Source: Flavobacterium phragmitis
GTDB lineage: Bacteria > Bacteroidota > Bacteroidia > Flavobacteriales > Flavobacteriaceae
NCBI RefSeq assembly: GCF_900112575.1
Contig: NZ_FOMH01000021.1
Coordinates: 1-58,137, forward strand
Reading direction: 5' to 3'
Length of the DNA: 58,137 nt
In this document: positions 19,601-24,318 of the stretch, piece after piece
How positions within the stretch are numbered: the first letter of the stretch is position 1
Layout: every line of letters starts with the position of its first letter
Position numbers and translations under genes: made by a program
The notes under the pieces: generated by a model
The model's database searches: none
Seen by the model: the letters and a program-made list of their open reading frames with translations, nothing else
Told to the model about the DNA's origin: nothing

Positions 19601-20676
19601 CAGCGCCTAATCAGTCGGTGGATTTGGCTGTTGTTAAGACAATCTTGAAGAATACAATGAATCCAAAAGTAAATTCTGAGATTTCATTCGAGATTCAGTT
19701 AACAAACAATGGAGATATAGATGCAACAGGTGTTGTCGTATCAGATGTACTACCTTCTGGTTATACATTCGTTAATTATAGTTCTACTAGAGGAGCTTAT
19801 GATTATGTAACAGGAGACTGGAAAGTAGGCAAGATATTAAACGGAGAAACAGAGATTTTGATTGTTGATGTTATTGTTAACGAATCTGGAAACTATCAAA
19901 ATTGTGCAAGTATAAAAGCAATGCACCAAACAGATATAGATCCAGCTAACAATCAAAGTTGTATTACGGCAGCTCCAATAGCTCTAATCGATTTAGAATT
20001 AACTAAAGAGGTAGATATCTTAAAACCAGTTGCTGAAACTAATGTTGAATTTACAATAACATTATCAAACAGAGGACCGAGTAGAGGAACAGGTGTAGTG
20101 GTAAAAGATTTACTTCCGTCAGGATTCAAATTCTTAAATGCTACTACAACGATTGGAACTTACGATGCGGTTACAGGAATATGGAACATAGGAACTATTG
20201 ATATCAATGCAATAGAAACATTAAAAGTAACAGCTTATGTATTACCTGCAGGTGATTTTACCAATGTGGCAGAAGTGATTGCAGCAAATGAAGTTGATAT
20301 CGATTCTACTCCTGGAAATAATAAATTACAGGAAGACGATCAAGATGCTGTGACATTAGAACCTACAGTTCCTTTAAACATCCCTGAAGGATTCACTCCA
20401 AATGGTGATGGTATAAATGATGTTTTTGAAATAGAACATTTACAAGTATTGTATCCAAACTTTAGTATGGAGATTGTAAATAGATATGGAAATCTTGTGT
20501 ACAAGTACAAACATAATGGAGACAAGTTTACAACGCCATTATGGTGGGATGGTCATTCAACAGGAAGACTTAATGTCTCTGGAGAGACAGTTCCAGCTGG
20601 AACTTATTTCTATACTATTCACTTCAACAATAACGAAAGAAAGCCACAAACAGGCTGGGTATATTTAAAAAAATAA
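7615..20676 (+). CDS. Giant repeat adhesin with type B T9SS C-terminal sorting domain
   Basis: A 4,353-residue secreted protein. A signal peptide with a long basic start ends at about residue 36 (FSESAYSQ). About 15 Ig/PKD-like repeats follow (to about 1387), many starting AxAGPDQxxC and carrying a second cysteine, which suggests disulfide-stabilised domains. Ten DUF11 repeats then run from about 1388 to 2660, four CshA/cadherin-like repeats from about 2662 to 3114 (motif ...ND...GNPxNTxVxV...N), and nine more DUF11 repeats to about 4250. The last 95 or so residues start IPEGFTPNGDGINDVF and end GWVYLKK, the gliding-motility-associated (CHU_C, type B) sorting domain recognised by the type IX secretion system. 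It should be a long surface fibre, probably an adhesin. It is not SprB by length or repeat type. It is followed directly by porP/sprF and ompA partners. The start gives a complete signal peptide. Confidence 0.93.
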   Translation: MEKNYSSKHKKSNFNTVLTCFLALFAVLFFSESAYSQDCSVNAGIPDEICANAPLVLNGVVGGNIVSHRWTQIAGPSVVIQNPNNAVTSVLGAVGGNTYTFRLSGTCAIGTTYQDVSYIVHPITVARAGSNIQGCPGTYALSANAPLNPGETGLWVKSGADNAGVTINNPNSPNATITLSPSAAGSTQLTWTITSSSCTSSSSIVVTNYGGEVIANAGPDQNLSECYTATQSAGLNASIGGNGTGTQQGTWSFVSGPTMPTITNANTPNATVSNLTQGSYVFRWLVQGPCAVGSDTVTINVPAATQDVTTAGGTNNSQTFCDNSITSTILQGNIPLYAGETVEWTTNSGATIVSPDSPTTQITGLNFNTTTSYTFIYKIKGNSNVNPNCETQSTFTVNYFNSPTTLTLNNGVDTVVLPVNTTSGSVPMVTTGGNASQAIFVSGPAGASPTANVSGGNLTFSGLSRPGTYTFRARRYTSGSFATGCSEAFADIKVVVSLRPEPSNAGTTVALLCGVTSTQLSGNNPALMATAGLSGYWSQVSGPNTATFDNINNYNPNVSGLIPGVYVFRWNISGGPNSVDTFSETSITVSQPPVANAGATPVTVCAGSYLLDAAPLVDGQTGQWTQVGGPSTVSIVNPASPQTYVNGMAESSSYTFRWTVTSAATNCAPDSSDVIVNTTSTFSPSPADAGSDRCLPSGTTTAVLAATAPAAGTTGTWTQKSGPTTVAFNDPNSHNTNVTGLSDGTYEFEWTTSVVGSGCSTFSDITTLTIAAIPTSAAGANQDICTDSSGNSVTMNGNNLTPGLVGTWVQVSGNSSWTVSNINDPKAVFSNLAPGNYVFRWLVKRGNCDSASSEVSFKVSLPPTTAVVTNSPLAVCTTSTTLTGNTITAGVGTWQVVSGPSNPIFANVNSGNTGISGLTTGTYVLRWSSTNGPSCATSTADLVLNVNAPADAGPDQVLCNATEIILQGTKGSTGTWSVTTGTGATITPLSSSTARASIVPGNNYTFRYDISSANAGGCGASNDSMTVTNSALPTMPDAGVDQDICLSAGNSITLTGNTITSGTGRWSKISGPAGETITSPNSNITSVTGLAEGLYIFEWRASNGSCNNLSDVVRINAYSPPSQADAGPDQSACQLATQLNAVEPTRGIGTWTLTTDPSNGGIVIDSPNNPKSTLSIANPYLLPVGTYTFTWTVRNGSVCAVSTDTVNITFTGAPPTPANAGPDQNLCNATTAVMNANPVNPGTGTWTQVSGPTTAIFSNRFSAQSTVSALTNGTYEFKWSSSNGGGCNLEDTMLITINPAIAAVNAGPDQTLGEYSTVTMAATDPAPNTGTWSFVSGPNTPFILDVNSPTTQIAGTIPGKYVFKYTVSNSSCAVDSDTVEITLIGQTDLSLAKTADIASPRVGDIVTFTVAVGNNGNRDATGVAVRDNLPAGFTLITGSVTNQGNYNAGGNAINWSGLSVANGATLNLTYKVRVNAATGTANEYRNTAQITASDQVDPNSIPNNDIPTEDDQASLTLTPIPNVDLAITKRINNATPDVGTNVQFTLEVVNNGPSTATAVVANDILPNGYTWLSTTGTGYNNVSGQWTIGNLANGAKATLIINARVNATGSYVNTATVTSAETDSNPANNTSSVSSNPRAIADLSLTKTISAGPYNVGANVTFTVTVTNAGPSAATSVNVFDYLPTGYTYVSHTSTGTTYSNTTGSWNIGTIPSGASRVLTVVARINATGDYRNVAEVVHSNEFDPDSTPGNNNPAEDDQQQVVITPVQLADLEVIKTVDVASPKVGDNIKFRIALRNVGPSDATGVIVNDLLPSGYTFVSYTSTNGAYNTANGNWTLSGSVLNGKTEYLDITAKVNPITGTANEYRNIASVTASNQTDPNPANNTSDATTVPTALINLSLTKAVSNISPLAGSNVVFTVRVSNAGPSNATGVQVRDLLPSGYTYVSSTVSNGTYTNGTGLWNIGTIANGSSAVLNVTATVNATGNYTNVAEVIQANETDVNSTPNNNVLTEDDQDEITISRGPLVDLSLVKTVDNNTPNVGTIVNFTITVHNAGPSDATGVVVTDKLPSGYLFVNATPSAGSYNDTPGSWTLGTLSNGGTATLIIQARVLPTGNYNNVAEVTGANEVDSNSTPGNNDATENDQSEVIVTPVQIADLSVNKIVDVVTPKVGDNVVFTIAVSNAGPSNATGVVVRDLLPSGYEFVSAVPTAGMYNRTTGNWTVSRPIIANTTETIQITAKVLKNGSYVNNAEVIASDQQDPDSTPNDGTGDDFSTVTTTPSALVNLAVVKRINNATPDVGSTVVFTIDVVNNGPSDATNVVVNDVLPTGYNYVSDDATGSYINTSGNWTIGNLASGARRTLNISATVNPTGNYLNTATATSTETDGNPTDNTSEVSSTPRAVSDLSLLKTVVNASPNVGENAVFTITVNNAGPSNATGVVVTDRLPSGYSFVSAVPSVGTYDSNSGGWSVGNLANSASATLTITARVLATGNYNNVAEVTGADQFDPNSIPGNNNPLENDQSTVVVTPVNVSDLVTVKTVSAVAVTGISASRPNEGDTIRYSIVVTNNGGPTSATGVGLTDILPAGLTYESHTVTAGAYNYASGVWTIGNLAVNGTATLEITAKVNSGTKGQTIINRTTAAKGDQTDPTTAGDDLEETIVVSLPPIATNDISNGNTTNQPSTPLNILTNDRLGDGTLATPANTIVDLNPNTPGVETTFTVPGEGTWNYDATTGLIVFTPQTGFTSDPTPLEYKLTETQTGLSDTATITVTYVAQAPIAYNDLSSGNPVNTAVTVNPLANNGSGIDADPDGTIDSSTVRLLSPSGATAIVTDSKGITSFDVPNEGKWSVNPVTGAITFTPFPTFHKDPTPIEYNVKDNDGNVSNNARVTIDYVPVAANDRNTTPGTPGLPVVLNVSGNDTAGDTVDVSTVVLDATSVFGGIQVSPREVSVVGVGNWIADPLGNVTFTPEAGYTIDPPVINYTIKDNQGNSSNVATITIDYAPITSPDLSIGNPINTPVVVDVTANDTTGDLVDPTTVSLVNPGNGTNIVQDPTGDITSITIPGEGRWNVDLVTGRVTFTPNPGFITDPTPINYNIRDNEGNVSNNSLITIRVIPQADLVVTKTDNKEKYVPGTNSVYTITVKNNGPSVATNVVVLDDITDPILEAATTWTVVGTGGTILPNANGTGDINAGNATISSLNVGESVTYTVTIAVPSSYTGQIVNTASATSAVQDPNVNNNSQTDIDTVNALAEIALTKAIVTAAPHRIGDNVEFLITAVNNGPSDATGINIVDKLPSGYTFVSATPSSGTYNASNGLWNLGGLTNTSNATLTVIASINATGNYTNVAEVTKVDQLDPNGIIHGNNTPNEIDQSDVTIVPVKIVDLVTTKTVDKSNPNQGDIVQYTITVVNNGPSTATGVNLTDNLPVGLAYVSHVATGGTVNTYSGGLWNIGNINIGSSATLLINARVTAAGTVSQTPIVNTVTPATGNESDPTTVGDDLTEPIIVTSSDLVTEKTVSKTNPSEGETITYTIRVTNNGPSDATGVRLTDILPIGVTYVSNNQGADYNYGSGIWTIGDLANGATKVLDINVLINSGSAGKTIVNTTTAAKGDQSDPTTAGDDLTETIVVQNGADVVLTKVVNNSTPNIGETVTYTVTVTNKGTTLVTNLVVKDDLPAGLTFVSATPGKGVWTTPNWTVGTLQPGEEGSIEIKAIVGLDQGGNVLVNTVSNTQDQFDTNRTPDDPTEAITVTNLDLAVVKTVNNATPNEGETIRYTIRVTNNGASDATNVSLVDKLPVGVTYVSDVVSAGNYNNGSGLWTIGNLVNGAVATLTIDATVNAGTYGTTITNTTSAVKADQADSNPANNIGSVAIVPTAYIDLSLSKEIVGNVTNPAVGDVITFEIRVMNDGPTKATGVEVVDLIPSGYKFITYSSTIGTYSPSTGLWKVGFVEPGNTAVLLVDVRVLDNGNYMNCAEITKANEPDIDSTPGNGNDLEDDYACAAAAPNQSVDLAVVKTILKNTMNPKVNSEISFEIQLTNNGDIDATGVVVSDVLPSGYTFVNYSSTRGAYDYVTGDWKVGKILNGETEILIVDVIVNESGNYQNCASIKAMHQTDIDPANNQSCITAAPIALIDLELTKEVDILKPVAETNVEFTITLSNRGPSRGTGVVVKDLLPSGFKFLNATTTIGTYDAVTGIWNIGTIDINAIETLKVTAYVLPAGDFTNVAEVIAANEVDIDSTPGNNKLQEDDQDAVTLEPTVPLNIPEGFTPNGDGINDVFEIEHLQVLYPNFSMEIVNRYGNLVYKYKHNGDKFTTPLWWDGHSTGRLNVSGETVPAGTYFYTIHFNNNERKPQTGWVYLKK
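7720..11770 (+). repeat. About 15 Ig/PKD-like protein repeats
   Basis: Tandem coding repeats of 75-100 codons. Each begins with a variant of NAGPDQ-x-x-C, continues with GTWTQVSGP, and ends with a segment such as GTYVFRWxxSxG followed by Cys. They are diverged at the DNA level, so they read as an old expansion rather than recent slippage. Confidence 0.75.
11776..15600 (+). repeat. First block of ten DUF11 repeats
   Basis: Ten repeats of about 120-130 codons begin near 11776, 12181, 12535, 12919, 13300, 13690, 14080, 14458, 14815 and 15205. Each carries DLSLxKTV...PxVGxxVxFT, then GPSxATGVxVxDxLPSGYxFVS, then GxWxIGxLxxGxxATLxIxAxV. The GPSDATGV segment is strongly conserved in DNA as well, making this block prone to recombination. 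Confidence 0.85.
15601..16956 (+). repeat. Four CshA/cadherin-like repeats between DUF11 blocks
   Basis: Four repeats of about 105-115 codons start PPIATND, APIAYND, VPVAAND and APITSPD. Each has GxGxWxxDxxTGxxxFTPxxGFxxDPTPIxYxxxD near its end. The pattern resembles CshA-type fibril or tandem-95 surface repeats. Confidence 0.65.
16957..20370 (+). repeat. Second block of nine DUF11 repeats
   Basis: Nine repeats start near 16957, 17350, 17750, 18125, 18490, 18855, 19225, 19615 and 19985. They share the same DUF11 pattern as the first block and end just before the sorting domain. The last three contain a paired Cys (NCAEIT/DDYACAAAAP, NCASI/SCITAAP), which the earlier ones lack. Confidence 0.85.
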
Positions 20677-20687
20677 AACTATTCTTT

Positions 20688-20720
20688 AAGGAGAGAAGAG
20701 GTTAAAAATCTTCTCTCCTT
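20688..20720 (+). terminator. Strong hairpin between the adhesin gene and porP/sprF
   Basis: A perfect 12-bp inverted repeat: AAGGAGAGAAGA (20688-20699), a nine-base loop and TCTTCTCTCCTT (20709-20720). It is followed by TCAAAAATTAAAC, so the T run is poor. It begins 12 bases after the adhesin stop and ends 21 bases before the porP/sprF start. It is probably a partial terminator or an mRNA-stabilising hairpin that sets the relative expression of the two genes. Confidence 0.65.
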
Positions 20721-20741
20721 TCAAAAATTAAACTCATTTTT

Positions 20742-21647
20742 ATGAAAAAAATTAAAATACTAATTGGATTTTTTGTTTTGATATTTTCCACTAGTACTGT
20801 TTTTGCTCAACAAGATCCTCAGTATACACAATACATGTATAACATGAACATTATAAATCCGGCTTACGCAGGTTCAAAAGGATTTACAAGTATCGGTATC
20901 CTAGGAAGAACACAGTGGGTTGGAGTTGATGGTGCGCCTCAAACGGCAACATTGTCTATCAATGGCCCTGTAGGAAAAAATGTGGGATTAGGATTCTCTG
21001 TTATTCACGATGAAATCGGACCTGTTAAAGAAGACAACGCATACGTTGATTTCTCCTATACTTTAAATCTTTCTGAAGAAGATAAGTTCGCATTTGGTAT
21101 TAAAGCTGGAGCAACTTTTTTGAATATACGAGAATTTACGACAGTAGATCCAGATCCGTTAAACGCACCAATAAATCAGGTTGCACCTAATTTCGGTGTG
21201 GGTGTAATGTACTATAATGAGCGTTTTTATGCTGGTTTATCTGTGCCGAATTTTATTGAATCAAGATATTTGGACCAGAAAAACGGAATCTATTCGTCTG
21301 CTTCAGAAAAAGCACACATTTTCTTTACTTCTGGATATGTGTTTGATTTGGATGAAAACCTAAAACTGAAACCTTCAACCATGTTAAAAGCAGCGTCAGG
21401 AGCACCTCTTTCAGTTGATTTGTCTTTAAACTTATTAGTGCAGGAAAAAGTAGAGTTTGGACTTTCAATGAGATTAGATGACTCAGTGAGTGCAATGGTA
21501 GGATATAACATAAGCGAAGGTATAAGAATTGGTTATGCTTACGATTATACGACTTCTAATTATGGAGTGTTTAATTCAGGTTCTCATGAGATTATGATAC
21601 TATTTGATTTGTATAAGAAAAAAATAAAAAGTCCTCGTTTCTTCTAG
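20742..21647 (+). CDS. PorP/SprF family type IX secretion membrane protein
   Basis: A 301-residue protein with a signal peptide (ending STSTVFAQ) and the classic opening QDPQYTQYMYNMNIINPAYA followed by GxxGRTQWVGVDGAPQT. The remainder is beta-rich outer-membrane barrel sequence ending YKKKIKSPRFF. In Flavobacterium, SprF-type proteins sit next to genes for type B CTD cargo such as SprB and are needed for secretion or attachment of that cargo. By position this one should serve the 4,353-residue adhesin. It is 14 bases from the following ompA-type gene and shares its transcript. Confidence 0.93.
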   Translation: MKKIKILIGFFVLIFSTSTVFAQQDPQYTQYMYNMNIINPAYAGSKGFTSIGILGRTQWVGVDGAPQTATLSINGPVGKNVGLGFSVIHDEIGPVKEDNAYVDFSYTLNLSEEDKFAFGIKAGATFLNIREFTTVDPDPLNAPINQVAPNFGVGVMYYNERFYAGLSVPNFIESRYLDQKNGIYSSASEKAHIFFTSGYVFDLDENLKLKPSTMLKAASGAPLSVDLSLNLLVQEKVEFGLSMRLDDSVSAMVGYNISEGIRIGYAYDYTTSNYGVFNSGSHEIMILFDLYKKKIKSPRFF

Positions 21648-21661
21648 ATAAAAAATAAGAT

Positions 21662-23296
21662 ATGAAAAAAATTACTTTAATTATAGTATTGTTATTTGGA
21701 GCTGGCGTTTATTCTCAAAATTACAATATCAAAAATATAGAAGCCAATACTAAATACTCTGATTTTGGTGTAACCTATTATGGTGAAAACACGGCAATAT
21801 ATGCGTCATCAAAAAAGACCAAACAGTCGAGAAATAAAAAATGGTATTTAAACAAGCAACCATTTTTAGATTTGTACAAAGCAACTATAACCAATACAGG
21901 CGAATTTACAGAATCAGAATTGTTTTCAAAAGACCTGAATACTAAGATGCATGAATCTAATGTAACCTTTACAAAAGATTTAAAAACAGTCTATTTTTCT
22001 AGAGATAACTACAATAGTAAAAAGTATAAGACAGATGATAAAGGCTGGGTTTTAATTCAATTGTATAAAGCTGATATCGATGCTGAAGGGAATTGGAAAA
22101 ATATAATAAAATTGCCATTCAACAGTGATCAGTTTGATACAGGACATCCGTCATTAAATTCGAATGATACTAAGTTGTATTTTACATCAAACAGACCAGG
22201 TTCATTGGGACTTACAGATATTTGGGCAGTAGATATCAATAAAGATGGAACTTATGGCGAGCCTTATAATTTAGGACCGGAAGTAAACACAGTTAAAAGT
22301 GAAATGTTTCCTCACATTGATGCTGATGATGTACTTTATTACTCTTCAAATGGTAAAAAAGATGGAAATGGCGGTTTAGATATCTATGCTATAGAAATTC
22401 AAAATAAAAAAGGAGTAGGAGAAGCAGTTAATTTAGGTTTCCCTATAAACAGTGCAAAAGACGATTTCTCTTTAGTTTTCCAAAACGGAAAAAAAACAGG
22501 TCACTTTTCTTCTAACAGAGAGGGTGGAAAAGGAGATGATGATATCTACTTTTTCGAAGAATTAGTTAATCCGATTGCTACAAAATGTAAACAATTTGTT
22601 CAGGGAACTGTTCGTGAAAAAGAATCACAAGCACTTTTGCCTGGAGCTTTAGTAACTCTATATGATGCAAAAGGAGATAAAGTTGAAAGCACAATTGCAG
22701 ATCAATTTGCTGTTTTTAATTTTAAAGTAAATTGTGATTCTTCATATAAAGTAACTGCTGTAAAAGATTACTATGATATGGACGAAAAGACTTTTGCCTC
22801 ATCAAACGAAGCCAATTTGGAGCTCGCGCTTAATCTGGATTTAACTTCAGGTGAATTTGTTTATGTAAGAGGTAAACTAATGGTCAAAATTAATCCAATA
22901 TATTTTGATTTAGATAAGTCGTTTATCCGACCTGATGCACAGATTGAACTTGAGCGAGTAGTGAGAATTATGGAGAAATATCCAAAACTTAAAATTAATT
23001 TAGGTTCACATACAGATAGCAGGGCACATGATGATTACAACTGGTCTCTGTCTACAAGAAGAGCAAGATCTACTAAAAACTGGATTGTAAGAAAGGGAAT
23101 TGATCCGGCTAGAATCAAAGCTGAAGGTTTTGGTGAAACAGAATTGGTCAATAAATGTTCAAATGGTGTGAATTGTTCAGAAGAAGACCACCAATTAAAC
23201 AGAAGAACCGAATTTGTTATCGTGAATCCTGAAGTAATAAAGGAAGTTGATGGTGCAGTAGATTTGGTTTCTACAAAAAGTAACGATATACGTTAA
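21662..23296 (+). CDS. OmpA-family protein with PD40 repeats (adhesin anchoring partner)
   Basis: A 544-residue protein with a signal peptide (GAGVYSQ). WD40-like PD40 beta-propeller segments cover about residues 30-300 (HPSLNSNDTKLYFTSNRPG, DVLYYSSNGKKDGNGGLDIY, GHFSSNREGGKGDDDIYFFE). A carboxypeptidase-regulatory-like Ig domain covers about 310-390 (VQGTVREKESQALLPGALV). The C-terminal OmpA peptidoglycan-binding domain spans about 412-530, with IYFDLDKSFIRPDAQIEL, GSHTDSRAHDDYNWSLSTRR and the Arg-rich NRRTEFVIV ending. Type IX clusters often pair this architecture with PorP/SprF. It probably fixes the outer-membrane complex to the cell wall. A terminator follows. Confidence 0.93.
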   Translation: MKKITLIIVLLFGAGVYSQNYNIKNIEANTKYSDFGVTYYGENTAIYASSKKTKQSRNKKWYLNKQPFLDLYKATITNTGEFTESELFSKDLNTKMHESNVTFTKDLKTVYFSRDNYNSKKYKTDDKGWVLIQLYKADIDAEGNWKNIIKLPFNSDQFDTGHPSLNSNDTKLYFTSNRPGSLGLTDIWAVDINKDGTYGEPYNLGPEVNTVKSEMFPHIDADDVLYYSSNGKKDGNGGLDIYAIEIQNKKGVGEAVNLGFPINSAKDDFSLVFQNGKKTGHFSSNREGGKGDDDIYFFEELVNPIATKCKQFVQGTVREKESQALLPGALVTLYDAKGDKVESTIADQFAVFNFKVNCDSSYKVTAVKDYYDMDEKTFASSNEANLELALNLDLTSGEFVYVRGKLMVKINPIYFDLDKSFIRPDAQIELERVVRIMEKYPKLKINLGSHTDSRAHDDYNWSLSTRRARSTKNWIVRKGIDPARIKAEGFGETELVNKCSNGVNCSEEDHQLNRRTEFVIVNPEVIKEVDGAVDLVSTKSNDIR

Positions 23297-23318
23297 TCAA
23301 AAGATATACAATAATCAA

Positions 23319-23350
23319 AGAGTCTATTTCATCGCGAAATAGACTTTTTT
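23319..23350 (+). terminator. Intrinsic terminator of the adhesin/porP/ompA operon
   Basis: A perfect 10-bp stem AGTCTATTTC / GAAATAGACT with a five-base loop (ATCGC), followed by a run of T (23344-23350). It sits 23 bases after the stop of the OmpA gene. Confidence 0.88.
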
Positions 23351-23464
23351 GCTTTTTAGATGTACTCAGAAAATAATAAACACTTTTTTGGATGTTAGTT
23401 TTATTTATGCTGTTTTAGTTAAATTTAGAAATAATAATTTATTGATCTTAATTATATCAATGAT

Positions 23465-23986
23465 ATGAGAATAGCAATACTAGGAGCACATTTAGTAGGG
23501 AAGACTACATTAGCAGAAAAACTGCAAGAATCATTTCCTAATTACGAGCTTTATCCGGAGCCTTATTTTGAAATGCAGGAAATGGGTTTTGTTTTTTCTG
23601 AAATACCAACTTCAGATGATTATATGGCACAGTTAGACTATTCCTTAAAACAAATTTTAAGAAGCAACAAAAATGCGATTTTCGACCGCTGTCTTATTGA
23701 TCTTTTAGCGTATGCTTTAGCAGTTGATGATTCCGTAAATTTTCAGTCAGTGTTTAATAAAATTCAAGACGCGATTAATAAAATTGATGTTTTTGTGCTT
23801 GTTCCAATTGAAGACCGCGATAGAATTTCATGCCCAAATTCCCAGTTGCCAGAACTTAGAAATGAAGTAAATAATATGATAGTTGAATTGATTAATGATT
23901 TTGATTTAGAAGTAATTCAAGTCAAAGGAAATGTATCTGATAGATTAAATCAAATTCAGAAGAGAATACTTCGGTTAGAGTTTTAA
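23465..23986 (+). CDS. Small P-loop ATPase/kinase-like protein (AAA_28, NadR-like)
   Basis: A 173-residue cytoplasmic protein. It opens MRIAILGAHLVGKTTLAE, with a Walker A motif GAHLVGKT (GxxxxGKT) at about residues 7-14. A Walker B or acceptor-type segment AIFDRCLIDLLAYA sits near 73-86, and a late Arg-containing segment VPIEDRDRISCP may form a lid. This fits the AAA_28/NadR-kinase-like nucleotide-binding proteins. The substrate is unknown. It stands alone, between a terminator and a repeat-rich gap, so context gives no clue to function. Confidence 0.75.
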   Translation: MRIAILGAHLVGKTTLAEKLQESFPNYELYPEPYFEMQEMGFVFSEIPTSDDYMAQLDYSLKQILRSNKNAIFDRCLIDLLAYALAVDDSVNFQSVFNKIQDAINKIDVFVLVPIEDRDRISCPNSQLPELRNEVNNMIVELINDFDLEVIQVKGNVSDRLNQIQKRILRLEF

Positions 23987-24035
23987 AAAGATTCTTTTTA
24001 AGATTAACAAGAAAGGAATGTCTCAAAGGTGCAGC

Positions 24036-24162
24036 TCATTTTATGTAAGCTTCAAAGAAGCGGCATATTTATAGGAAAGGGTAAATATTTCCAATATAAA
24101 GCTCCAGAGAGCGACATGTTTTTTTGCAATCTATACTATATTCCGCACCTCTGGAGCTTTTT
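24036..24162. repeat. Dispersed flavobacterial-type intergenic repeat units
   Basis: Two related forward units contain an AGC...AGCGGCATATTT or AGC...AGCGACATGTTT pattern (about 24048-24075 and 24101-24125). A reverse unit near 24143-24162 contains CCGCACCTCTGGAGCTTTTT. Segments AAGCTCCAGAG (near 24102) and CTCTGGAGCTT (near 24150) are inverted and can pair into a long hairpin. The pattern resembles short repeats scattered through Flavobacterium intergenic regions (from memory). It may also act as the terminator for the gene ending at 23986. Confidence 0.55.
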
Positions 24163-24245
24163 TTCATTTTCTCATTGAAACTCTATAAATATTCAACCCC
24201 TCTTGGGTTTATGGTAATGTTTTTTAGAAAATATTACCTTTTACT

Positions 24246-24277
24246 AAAAGAGGCTGTCCTTTTGAAACAGCCTTTCA
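24246..24277 (-). terminator. Terminator after the DUF3370-like gene
   Basis: Stem AGGCTGT (24251-24257) / ACAGCCT (24267-24273). Read on the reverse strand it is followed by CTTTT, placing it 40-70 bases after the stop of the gene at 24319-25584. The same stem sequence is used by the terminator at 42671. Confidence 0.65.
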
Positions 24278-24318
24278 TCAACTTTAATATAATTATTATA
24301 TAAAAATAGAGCTATTAG

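Noticed and set aside
7720..20370. Regular DNA repeats suggesting a CRISPR array or satellite
   Set aside because: The period is about 300-390 bases, the repeats are diverged, and all lie in one open frame encoding Ig/PKD and DUF11 domains.
7615..20676. SprB gliding adhesin
   Set aside because: It is shorter than SprB and built of DUF11, PKD and CshA-like repeats rather than SprB-type repeats; only the sorting domain and partner gene are shared.
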